Shown piece after piece: positions 1 through 5,432 of a stretch of DNA of 5,432 nucleotides (the stretch's first letter is position 1; the number at the start of each line of letters is the position of its first letter). The stretch covers positions 1-5,432 of the forward strand of contig JAQUHH010000172.1 of NCBI GenBank assembly GCA_028683685.1. Direction: 5' to 3'. The notes under the pieces are model-generated. The model saw only the letters and a program-made list of their open reading frames with translations, was not told the origin of the DNA and did not search any database. The position numbers and the translations under genes are program-made. Origin of the DNA: Bacteroidales bacterium. GTDB lineage: Bacteria > Bacteroidota > Bacteroidia > Bacteroidales > WCHB1-69.

Positions 1-1098
1 AACCTGAAATCCATTAAAAAGCGGAATGGAAAGATTAAAACCAATGGTTTGATTTAAATTGTCATTAATTTGATCTTCAAATGATTTTGTAGCATAATTA
101 TATGAAAAACCCGGTGCTACCACCACGTCATTGGTTGCTGGAACAAAACCAATCGTATCAAGTCCTCGAAGCGTAAAACCATTCATTTCTCTACTGGCAC
201 CCGAAAATCCCGTTCCAATCGAACCCTGAATTGTCAACTGAGGGCTATAGCCACTTCGGGCTACAAGAAGTCCTTTTTGAGCTGCTTTTAATCGGTAAAC
301 ACCCGCTTGAATTTCGGGCATTTCTTTGATTGAAATTTCGTAAACCTGAAAAGGAGTTAACAGAAGTTCCTGAATACCACCAATTTGAATATTGGGTTCA
401 ATCACCGAAAAAGAGCCCACTTCTTTTAAATCGAGCATTTGAACCAAGCTTAAATAAGCCATGCTCAACTGATTTTCGGCATTAATAAGAGTCAATTCTT
501 CCGAAGCAAATTGAGCTTCCATATTTAAGGCATTGATTTCTGACAACACACCCGCTTCCGTCAGTTTTCGGGTTCTATTTAGTTGAATTTCCGTAGCGGC
601 AATTTGTAATTTTGCATTGTCAAACAAAGATTTTGCAAACAAAACATTCAAATAAGCAGTGGCAACACCTAAGGCAATGTCATTTTTGTAACGTTCTGTT
701 TCATATCCACTTGCCTGCAGATTAAGTTGCGTTTGACGAAAACTGTTATAAATTCTAAAACCACTAAAAAGGGTGGCTTGAGAAGAGATATAAAAATTGT
801 TGCTTTGCACTTGTGATTCAGCAAATTCGTTGGTGAAACGATCTACTGTACGACCATAATTATACGAATGGGATGCAAAACCATTTAAATTGGGCAAAAA
901 GGCACCTTTGCTTAGCAAAGCATCTTGTCGGCTCAGCTCTTCATTTAAAAGCTGTTGTTTTATCTGTATATTGTTTTTTAAAGCATAATCGATGCAATCT
1001 TCCAAAGACCATTGCCTAACTTCCTGTGCGAACAAACTCATTAACAATGATATGCATAAAAAGGCAAGCGTAATAAATATTTTTTTAATCCAATTCAT
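1..1098 (-). CDS. TolC-family outer membrane efflux protein (partial, C-terminus off the left edge)
   Basis: This gene encodes an outer-membrane channel of the TolC/OEP type, the exit duct of tripartite RND or ABC efflux pumps or type I secretion systems. The frame is open from an ATG at 1098 to the window edge, giving 366 residues. Residues 1-24 form a signal peptide (MNWIKK, a hydrophobic core, then SLFA before QEV). The mature N-terminus carries the typical TolC opening SLEDCIDYALKNN (about 31-43). The internal duplication of the family is visible: QATLFSGFRIYN (107-118) is echoed by SIPLFNGFQV (357-366), each followed or expected to be followed by a long periplasmic helical hairpin. Family members usually have about 430-490 residues, so roughly 70-120 are missing. 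An in-frame TGA lies upstream of the ATG, and no ATG lies between, which supports this start. Partner pump genes, if present, would lie to the left. The cargo cannot be inferred. Confidence 0.93.
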   Translation of the reverse strand, partial: MNWIKKIFITLAFLCISLLMSLFAQEVRQWSLEDCIDYALKNNIQIKQQLLNEELSRQDALLSKGAFLPNLNGFASHSYNYGRTVDRFTNEFAESQVQSNNFYISSQATLFSGFRIYNSFRQTQLNLQASGYETERYKNDIALGVATAYLNVLFAKSLFDNAKLQIAATEIQLNRTRKLTEAGVLSEINALNMEAQFASEELTLINAENQLSMAYLSLVQMLDLKEVGSFSVIEPNIQIGGIQELLLTPFQVYEISIKEMPEIQAGVYRLKAAQKGLLVARSGYSPQLTIQGSIGTGFSGASREMNGFTLRGLDTIGFVPATNDVVVAPGFSYNYATKSFEDQINDNLNQTIGFNLSIPLFNGFQV

Positions 1099-1204
1099 AA
1101 AGTATAAATTAATCTGTAAATTTAATCAAGAATTTGATGTCCTCCGCAATTTCTTTCATAAGTTTTGTTTATTTAGATAAAAAAAAGGTTTTTATTTTTC
1201 GGGA

Positions 1205-1218
1205 GTGCCTGACGGCAC
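1205..1218. repeat. Small GC-rich inverted repeat (5-bp stem, TGAC loop)
   Basis: GTGCC and GGCAC are perfect reverse complements separated by TGAC, in otherwise very A/T-rich DNA. It is not followed by a T-run on either strand, so it does not look like an intrinsic terminator, and it lies between divergent genes where none is needed. Its core CCTGACGGCA recurs with one mismatch (CCTCACGGCA) at 2724-2733, on the other side of the MFS gene, which suggests a dispersed intergenic repeat, possibly REP-like. The identity of the repeat family is unknown. Confidence 0.45.
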
Positions 1219-1256
1219 GTTATAATCATTTATTGATATGATGAATAACAGAATCG

Positions 1257-1313
1257 TTGATTCGCAGACTCCTAATTTGCAATTGATTTCCTTAATTCAC
1301 AACTAATTCGTAA
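1257..1313 (+). repeat. Degenerate AATT-rich repeats, related to those at 2753-2818
   Basis: The stretch contains TTGATTCG (1257-1264), four loosely spaced NNNAATT units beginning at 1271, 1278, 1291 and 1302, and AATTCGTAA (1305-1313). TTGATTCG and the AATTCGTAA core both reappear in the clearer array downstream of the MFS gene. It may be a decayed copy of the same repeat, but A/T-rich composition alone could produce part of the similarity. Confidence 0.3.
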
Positions 1314-1332
1314 GAGATTTTCTTTTTTTGTC

Positions 1333-1340
1333 TATATTTG
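1333..1340 (+). promoter_or_regulatory. Candidate Bacteroidota -7 promoter element for the MFS gene
   Basis: TATATTTG matches the Bacteroidota -7 consensus TAnnTTTG exactly and lies 49 nt before the preferred ATG of the MFS gene, a plausible leader length. The -33 element is poor: no TTG occurs at 17-23 nt upstream, the nearest being TTCG (1307-1310) at 22 nt. The match could be chance in A/T-rich DNA. Confidence 0.4.
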
Positions 1341-1389
1341 TTTTCAAGTTATTCAACGATTATTAAAATTATATTACACATTGAAAAAT

Positions 1390-2670
1390 ATGAAAAGAAT
1401 ACAGATTGATCAAAAGTGGTTCATCGCTATTATGGGAACACTCACCCATTTAAGTTTGGGAACAGTATATGCGTGGAGCTTTTTTCAGATTCCCATCACA
1501 AAATTATCAGCTTGGTCGAATACAGAAGTGGCATGGACATTTAGTATTTCTATTTTCATGTTGGGTTTAAGTGCAGCATGGGGAGGAACAAAAATAGACA
1601 AATATGGTCCTCGAAAACTAGCCATTATAGGAAGTGTCTTTTATGCTTTGGGATACATTATTTCAAGCTATGCCCTTTCGGCAAATGTTTTATGGCTATT
1701 GTACCTCGCTTTTGGGATTTTGGGCGGAACAGGCTTAGGGCTGGTTTACGTTACGCCAGTAGCTACGGTATCAAAATGGTTTACAAAAAACCAAGGATTG
1801 GCGACAGGAATGGTTGTTATGGGATTTGGGCTAGGGGCGTTGGTAATGTCAAAATTTCTGGCTCCTCTTTTCTTGCATTTAAGCAATGAAAGCTTGAGCA
1901 AGACTTTCTTGTACATTGGTCTCACCTTAATTGTGGTGCTTCCTTTTTGTGCCTCATTTATGAAACTTCCTCCTAAAAAGGAAGAGGAAGCGAAAACCAA
2001 CCAGGCTCTTGTATCGGAAACTATATCTCCATTTAAATTTATTTTTTCAAAATCATTTATTATTATTTGGCTCATATTTATGATAAACGTAGTGGCTGGC
2101 ATGATTTTCATCTCCTTTCAATCGCCTCTACTGCAAGATTTACTGAAATTGCGCATGCCTTCGACCACAGATTTTGGAGATTTAGAAGTGATAAATCTTC
2201 TAAATGCAGCCGGAGCAACTCTTATTGCTGTTAGTGCTATTTTCAACGGATTAGGGCGATTTTTTTGGGGAACAATCTCTGATAAAATTGGACGAATCTC
2301 AACATTCAGAATTTTATTGGCACTGCAAGCCCTCATTTTTATAGCTCTTATTTTTGTGGTCCATCCTGTTTGGTTTTTTGTATTTGTTTGTATCGTACTC
2401 TTGTGTTACGGCGGCGGCTTTGGAGTCATTCCTTCGCTTATCAACGATAGTTATGGGTCGAAACTCATGCCTACTTTGTATGGAGCCGTACTCACAGCTT
2501 GGGGCGTCGGTGGAATCATTGGACCTCAAATTGTTGCATTTATGAAAGATAATTATCCACAAACAGCAGGACTATATGCTTTTGCAATAGGAAGTGTGCT
2601 TTTGTTTATCGGACTGGGTCTGTCGTTTTTATATAAAGCAGAAAGGGGAAAGGGGAAAGGTAAAAGTTGA
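1390..2670 (+). CDS. OFA-family (oxalate/formate antiporter-like) MFS transporter
   Basis: This is an inner-membrane secondary transporter of the major facilitator superfamily, OFA branch, whose characterised or proposed substrates are small carboxylates (oxalate/formate, lactate, pyruvate). It has 426 residues and about 12 membrane segments, near 10-32, 47-67, 77-95, 101-122, 135-157, 172-190, 222-242, 269-292, 305-324, 327-347, 362-382 and 395-415, with a hydrophilic central loop at 191-220. Family marks are TVYAWSFFQIP in segment 1, the MFS loop motif GGTKIDKYGPRK (65-76), its second-half copy GRFFWGTISDKIGR (289-302), GGGFGVIPS (341-349) and LTAWGVGGIIGP (368-379). I chose the ATG at 1390; a TTG at 1381 would add three residues. 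The last ten residues (ERGKGKGKS and the residue before) are read from a 7-bp tandem repeat that also provides the TGA stop. No metabolic gene is adjacent, so the substrate is unknown. Confidence 0.9.
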   Translation: MKRIQIDQKWFIAIMGTLTHLSLGTVYAWSFFQIPITKLSAWSNTEVAWTFSISIFMLGLSAAWGGTKIDKYGPRKLAIIGSVFYALGYIISSYALSANVLWLLYLAFGILGGTGLGLVYVTPVATVSKWFTKNQGLATGMVVMGFGLGALVMSKFLAPLFLHLSNESLSKTFLYIGLTLIVVLPFCASFMKLPPKKEEEAKTNQALVSETISPFKFIFSKSFIIIWLIFMINVVAGMIFISFQSPLLQDLLKLRMPSTTDFGDLEVINLLNAAGATLIAVSAIFNGLGRFFWGTISDKIGRISTFRILLALQALIFIALIFVVHPVWFFVFVCIVLLCYGGGFGVIPSLINDSYGSKLMPTLYGAVLTAWGVGGIIGPQIVAFMKDNYPQTAGLYAFAIGSVLLFIGLGLSFLYKAERGKGKGKS

Positions 2671-2718
2671 AAGTTGAAAGGTAAAAGGGGAAAGGGGAAA
2701 GTTGAACGTTGAAAGGGG
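2642..2718 (+). repeat. 7-bp tandem repeat array, 11 units, overlapping the MFS 3' end
   Basis: Eleven consecutive units of exactly 7 bp can be read from 2642 to 2718, all of the form AAAGNNN except one AACGTTG. Calling AAAGGGG A, AAAGGTA B and AAAGTTG C, the order is A A B C C B A A C C' A, with a decaying twelfth unit (AAAGTCC) after it. The first 29 bp lie inside the MFS coding sequence and encode its GKGKGK-type tail; the MFS stop TGA (2668-2670) straddles units 4 and 5. The unit length is not a multiple of three, so gain or loss of a unit before the stop would change the reading frame of the tail. Confidence 0.9.
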
Positions 2719-2752
2719 AAAGTCCTCACGGCAGAAATTGTAATCTGTGTTC

Positions 2753-2818
2753 CGTAATTGGCTTTGGATAATGGATTTTCGTAATTGATTCGTAATTTTT
2801 AATTCGTAATTCGTAATT
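2753..2818 (+). repeat. CGTAATT short repeats (five copies) before the permease stop
   Basis: CGTAATT occurs at 2753, 2780, 2791, 2805 and 2812. From 2791 to 2818 the units fall in a strict 7-bp register: CGTAATT, the variant TTTAATT, then two more CGTAATT. The array ends 3 nt before the stop codon of the convergent permease gene (2822-2824 on the minus strand). Together with the 7-bp array upstream it fills most of the 151-nt gap between convergent genes. No GC-rich hairpin with a T-run is seen in this gap, so no intrinsic terminator can be called for either gene. Confidence 0.75.
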
Positions 2819-2821
2819 GAA

Positions 2822-4135
2822 TCAAACTATATTTCCGAAAATCATTCCTCCCAAAGTTGAAAAAACAATAACGAGTAGGATAAAAACCAAGGTTTTTTTA
2901 GCTCCCATTACACTTCTAATTACCAACATGTTAGGAAGGGATAATGCCGGCCCGGCAAGCAACAACGACAAAGCAGGCCCCTGCCCCATTCCACTGTTTA
3001 GCAAACCTTGAATGATGGGAACTTCCGTTAAAGTGGCAAAATACATAAAAGCTCCTAAAACAGAGGCAAAAAGATTCGACATTAGTGAGTTTCCTCCCAC
3101 AAAAACAGATATCCATTCATTTGGAATTACGCCAGGAATCGAAACATTATCATGAGTAGATCCTAATAAAAAGCCAGCGATGATTACCCCAATTCCTAAA
3201 AGTGGAATAATTTGTTTGGCAAAATCCCAACTGGAATAAGTCCATTCCTGATTTTCTCCTCCGTCCCAAATAGTAATGGTGGCAAGTCCAGCTATTCCAA
3301 CAAGAACCGCAATTAATGGATTTGCAGTAAGCAAAGAAATTACAACAACAGGAATGGCTGCTAAAAGAACCTTAAACCATTTAATATTTAAAAAATAAAT
3401 AAGTGAAAACATTAATCCAATACTAAATATAGAAGTAATGTACCATTTGTAGGACCACAAATAGAACCAGAAACTACTGCTATCGTCGCTTGCTGGTTTT
3501 CCCCAATTAGCTAAAACCAATATTGCAACGAGAATAAAAAAATGAGTAGCTGTTTGCCAAAGCGGTCTTTTTTCGGGAGGAGATTTAAAATTTCTTTGTT
3601 CTTTCGCCTTATCTCGTTCCTCGGTACGATAAATAAATGCCATGGTCAAACCAATTAAAACACTAAAAACAATAGCTCCAATGGTACGTGCCAAACCCAT
3701 TTCCCAACCAAGAATTCGAGCGGTTAGAATAATGGCTAAAATATTAATTGCCGGCCCTGAATACAAAAATGTAACAGCGGGTCCCAAACCAGCTCCGCGT
3801 TTATGAATACTTGAAAAAAGAGGTAAAATAGTGCACGAACAAACAGCTAAAATACTACCCGAAACAGATGCAATAGTATAAGCCAACCATTTTTTTGCAT
3901 TGGCTCCAAAATATTTCAAAACAGCCGCCTGACTTACAAAAATCGAAATGGTTCCAGCAATGAAAAAAGCAGGCAACAAACAAAGTATTACATGCTCTTG
4001 AGCATACCAACGAGCCAAATCCAAACTTGCATCAATGGCTTGACGAAATTCAAAATTTTCTATTGGCATAAAAAATACAAAAAGAAAAATTGCTGAAATC
4101 CATCCTAAAATTTTAAATTCTTTTTTCCAGTCCAT
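2822..4135 (-). CDS. COG0701 permease (ArsP / UPF0718-like), last gene of the ars-type operon
   Basis: This inner-membrane permease belongs to the COG0701 group, which includes the trivalent organoarsenical exporter ArsP and proposed metal efflux proteins. It has 437 residues. The family's two-fold internal repeat is plain: first half, VCSC (98-101), P105, a GAGLGPA stretch (114-120) and SGPAIN (126-131); second half, TEVP (370-373), GMGQGPA (382-388) and AGPALSLPN (394-402). A charged, probably cytoplasmic loop lies at 170-190. ArsP proteins are usually shorter (roughly 320-350 residues); the extra length is in a central hydrophobic part (about 225-290). C99 and C101 are candidate thiol ligands for As(III) or a soft metal. 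The ATG at 4135 lies 25 nt after the arsG-like stop, so co-transcription is likely. Export of a trivalent organoarsenical fits the neighbours; Cu/Zn or another soft-metal substrate is the alternative. Confidence 0.85.
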   Translation of the reverse strand: MDWKKEFKILGWISAIFLFVFFMPIENFEFRQAIDASLDLARWYAQEHVILCLLPAFFIAGTISIFVSQAAVLKYFGANAKKWLAYTIASVSGSILAVCSCTILPLFSSIHKRGAGLGPAVTFLYSGPAINILAIILTARILGWEMGLARTIGAIVFSVLIGLTMAFIYRTEERDKAKEQRNFKSPPEKRPLWQTATHFFILVAILVLANWGKPASDDSSSFWFYLWSYKWYITSIFSIGLMFSLIYFLNIKWFKVLLAAIPVVVISLLTANPLIAVLVGIAGLATITIWDGGENQEWTYSSWDFAKQIIPLLGIGVIIAGFLLGSTHDNVSIPGVIPNEWISVFVGGNSLMSNLFASVLGAFMYFATLTEVPIIQGLLNSGMGQGPALSLLLAGPALSLPNMLVIRSVMGAKKTLVFILLVIVFSTLGGMIFGNIV

Positions 4136-4160
4136 AATACATTTCTATTCGTTAAATAAA

Positions 4161-4856
4161 TTAAAAGAAGAAAATGAGTACATAATAAATTCCAGATACA
4201 ATAAATAAAATGGAGACAATGCGTCTAAACCATTTTTCAAAAATTTTAATATTATTGTATAAAGTACCAACACTTCCAAGAGTGAAAGCAATAAGCCATG
4301 CAAAAATAATAACTGGAAGTCCCGTGGCAAATGCAAAGATTACGGGCAAAAACAAACCTTGAGAACTCGCTATTGTTAAAGGAATTAAGCCTCCAAAATA
4401 TAAAATACCACTGTATGGACAAAATGCTAAAGCAAATACTACACCCAAAAGAAAACTACTCCAATATGATTGCCCTTTTTGTTTGCTCATTTTGTCAGAA
4501 AAATTAAATCCAGGAATTTTAATTTTAATAATATCCAACATAAACAATCCGATTACAATTAAAACAGGTCCCAATATTCTTTCGCCCCAAACTTGAAAAA
4601 GTTTTTGTATTTGAAATTGACTCGCTCCAAAATACAAAATCACACCGATGGTCGTATATGAAAAAACACGCCCCAAAGTGTAAAAAATCCCACTCAAAAA
4701 AACACGTTTTTTGTTCTCCAAATTCTTACTAATAAAACCAATAGCAGTGATATTCGTAGCCAGTGGACAAGGACTAATGGCTGTCATTAATCCGAGAACT
4801 AGAGCAATTAAAATTCCATATTCGGAGTGGTTGGCTATGTTTTGTAAAAAATCCAT
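4161..4856 (-). CDS. arsG: ArsG-family membrane protein (DsbD/CcdA-like; aromatic arsenical efflux)
   Basis: The product has 231 residues and six hydrophobic segments (near 13-35, 52-76, 95-112, 131-155, 165-190 and 208-231), the build of the DsbD/CcdA transmembrane domain. SPCPLATN (28-35) in segment 1 and FCPYSG (145-150) in segment 4 each hold a Cys-Pro, C30 and C146, the positions of the redox-active pair in CcdA-type thiol electron carriers. Overall sequence and gene order match the ArsG family, named for efflux of trivalent aromatic (aminobenzyl-type) arsenicals in arsEFG operons. The cysteine pair leaves open that it carries reducing equivalents across the membrane instead of, or along with, exporting a substrate. 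It starts 11 nt after the ArsF-family gene. The fold assignment is strong; the arsenical role rests on family naming and context. Confidence 0.82.
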   Translation of the reverse strand: MDFLQNIANHSEYGILIALVLGLMTAISPCPLATNITAIGFISKNLENKKRVFLSGIFYTLGRVFSYTTIGVILYFGASQFQIQKLFQVWGERILGPVLIVIGLFMLDIIKIKIPGFNFSDKMSKQKGQSYWSSFLLGVVFALAFCPYSGILYFGGLIPLTIASSQGLFLPVIFAFATGLPVIIFAWLIAFTLGSVGTLYNNIKIFEKWFRRIVSILFIVSGIYYVLIFFF

Positions 4857-4867
4857 CTACTCTATTT

Positions 4868-5290
4868 TTAAAGACCGCTCTTTACGAGTTCAATAATTTT
4901 ATTTTTCAGAAGTTCGGGATTAGATTTGGCATTTTGGAAAGCGAAGCTTGTAATATCTTCCACTTTCCCATGAATATCCAATAATAAAGCAGAGCCAGCA
5001 ATTTCATATTTTTCGGCAATGGCTTCATTCTCTTGTAAATCGATATTTATTTCCAAAAATTGAACTTTTTTATTATCTGAGAAATTCTCAAAATAAGTTT
5101 GTTCAGCCACTTCTCCCACTGATATACAAGTGGGACAACGTCTATCGCCATGAAAATAGAGGAGTGATATTTCCGATATCTCTTGCGATACTTTGACTTT
5201 ATTTTCAGAATTTGTTTCAGTCTCTTTTGGTTGACAAGACACCAAAGAAAATGCGACTAAAAACACAAAAATTGGATGGTGAATTTTCAT
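4868..5290 (-). CDS. arsF: ArsF-family lipoprotein with CxxC thiol motif
   Basis: The 140-residue product begins with a lipoprotein signal (MKIHHP, a hydrophobic stretch, then LVSC with the lipobox cysteine at C19), so it should be anchored outside the inner membrane. After a polar linker (20-37) comes a thioredoxin-like domain: a short strand ISLLYFHGDRRCPTC with the CxxC pair C52/C55, and a second strand EINIDL (80-85). A thioredoxin normally has a cis-proline before the next strand; here that place reads EIAGSALLLD (96-105) with no proline, a feature compatible with the ArsF family. That family is named as a subunit of nitrophenyl compound reduction in arsEFG operons; no flavin or nitroreductase domain is visible, so catalysis is not shown by the sequence. 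The start ATG lies 4 nt after the preceding thioredoxin-like gene, supporting tight co-expression. Confidence 0.8.
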   Translation of the reverse strand: MKIHHPIFVFLVAFSLVSCQPKETETNSENKVKVSQEISEISLLYFHGDRRCPTCISVGEVAEQTYFENFSDNKKVQFLEINIDLQENEAIAEKYEIAGSALLLDIHGKVEDITSFAFQNAKSNPELLKNKIIELVKSGL

Positions 5291-5294
5291 ACGA

Positions 5295-5432
5295 TTATAT
5301 TTTTTTGTTTATTAATTCTTTGATTTCATTTATCGAAAGCATTCTACCTGAAGCCACTACTTCATCATCAATAACAAGTCCAGGAGTGCGTAAAATTCCA
5401 TACTCCATAATATCCATAATATCTTCAACTTT
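5295..5432 (-). CDS. Small thioredoxin-like protein, ArsE-position (partial, N-terminus off the right edge)
   Basis: The last 45 residues and TAA stop of a protein are readable. They resemble the C-terminal half of the small TM0996/MTH895-type 'redox-active disulfide protein 2' group, usually near 77-80 residues: KVEDIMDIMEYGIL, then RTPGLVIDDEVVASGR with the Thr-cis-Pro and following strand pair, then a final helix (SINEIKELI). The expected N-terminal CxxC (commonly GCPKC-like) is outside the window and cannot be checked. It is the first visible gene of the operon, 4 nt before the ArsF-family gene, and so sits in the ArsE position. It is probably cytoplasmic and a thiol donor to the membrane partners; an ArsE assignment is by position and fold only. 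Confidence 0.8.
   Translation of the reverse strand, partial: KVEDIMDIMEYGILRTPGLVIDDEVVASGRMLSINEIKELINKKI

Larger units (their letters stand above)
1099..1380. other. Divergent intergenic region between tolC-like and MFS genes
   Basis: This is 282 nt of A/T-rich DNA between two divergent genes, so it should carry both promoters. On the plus strand there is one good Bacteroidota -7 match (1333-1340). On the minus strand no exact TAnnTTTG is present; the nearest is TAAATTTA (1117-1124), which is a weak candidate for the tolC-like gene. A small GC-rich hairpin sits at 1205-1218, and degenerate AATT-rich sequence fills 1257-1313. A 16-codon minus-strand reading frame (1109-1159) ends 10 nt before the tolC-like start. 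No regulator gene or RNA gene is recognisable here. Confidence 0.7.

Noticed and set aside
1125..1138. ATCAA/TTGAT inverted repeat as a repressor operator
   Set aside because: Five-base arms with a 4-nt spacer are expected by chance in a region of this size, and no regulator gene is adjacent.
992..1180. 62-codon plus-strand frame
   Set aside because: It lies mostly antisense to the signal peptide and N-terminal region of the TolC-like gene and has no recognisable protein features.
1176..1199. A/T-only palindrome (ATAAAAA ... TTTTTAT) followed by T residues
   Set aside because: A stem of A-T pairs only with a purine loop is too weak for a terminator and is expected in such A/T-rich DNA.
1205..1218. 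GC-rich hairpin as an intrinsic terminator
   Set aside because: Stem of only 5 bp, no T-run follows on either strand, and the flanking genes diverge from it.
1578..2562. Several frames of 63-121 codons overlapping the MFS gene on both strands
   Set aside because: They are other-frame readings of a well-supported membrane transporter and show no domain or motif of their own.
2642..2818. CRISPR array
   Set aside because: Units are 7 bp with no spacers; this is simple tandem repetition.
4145..4336. 63-codon minus-strand frame extending past the ArsG stop
   Set aside because: It overlaps the ArsG C-terminal coding region in another frame, and the ArsG frame ends with a normal final membrane segment, so no frameshift is indicated.

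Overview
The window reads as chromosomal DNA of a member of the Bacteroidota, AT-rich overall. The support is a TAnnTTTG-type promoter match, A/T-rich leaders without clear Shine-Dalgarno sequences, and protein sequences of a Bacteroidota character. No rRNA, tRNA, CRISPR array, transposase or phage gene is visible. The genus cannot be named from the sequence.

Layout. Positions 1-1098 (minus strand) hold the first 366 residues of a TolC-family outer-membrane efflux protein; its C-terminus lies beyond the left edge. A 282-nt divergent intergenic region (1099-1380) follows, with a small GC-rich hairpin, degenerate AATT-rich repeats and a candidate promoter. An OFA-family (oxalate/formate antiporter-like) major facilitator gene occupies 1390-2670 on the plus strand. 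A 151-nt gap (2671-2821) separates it from a convergent operon and is almost entirely short repeats: a strict 7-bp tandem array (2642-2718) that runs into the 3' end of the MFS gene, then a second 7-bp-type array built on CGTAATT (2753-2818).

Positions 2822-5432 are a minus-strand operon, transcribed right to left: a small thioredoxin-like protein (partial, cut by the right edge), an ArsF-family lipoprotein with a CxxC motif, an ArsG-family DsbD/CcdA-like membrane protein, and a 437-residue COG0701 (ArsP-like) permease. Gaps are 4, 11 and 25 nt, so one transcript is likely; its promoter and any ArsR-type regulator would be to the right of the window.

How the genes may work together. The order thioredoxin-like / ArsF / ArsG matches the arsEFG type of operon described for aromatic organoarsenical resistance (reduction of nitroaromatic arsenicals and efflux of the trivalent product), here followed by a COG0701 permease, a family that includes the organoarsenical exporter ArsP. 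The cysteines also suggest a thiol relay: cytoplasmic thioredoxin, then the paired membrane cysteines of ArsG, then the CxxC of the ArsF lipoprotein outside the inner membrane. This relay is inference. The TolC and MFS genes are separate units with no demonstrated link to the operon.

The most unusual non-coding signal is the heptamer array: it supplies the last ten residues and the stop codon of the MFS protein. Short sequence modules also recur in the same order in the intergenic regions on both sides of that gene.
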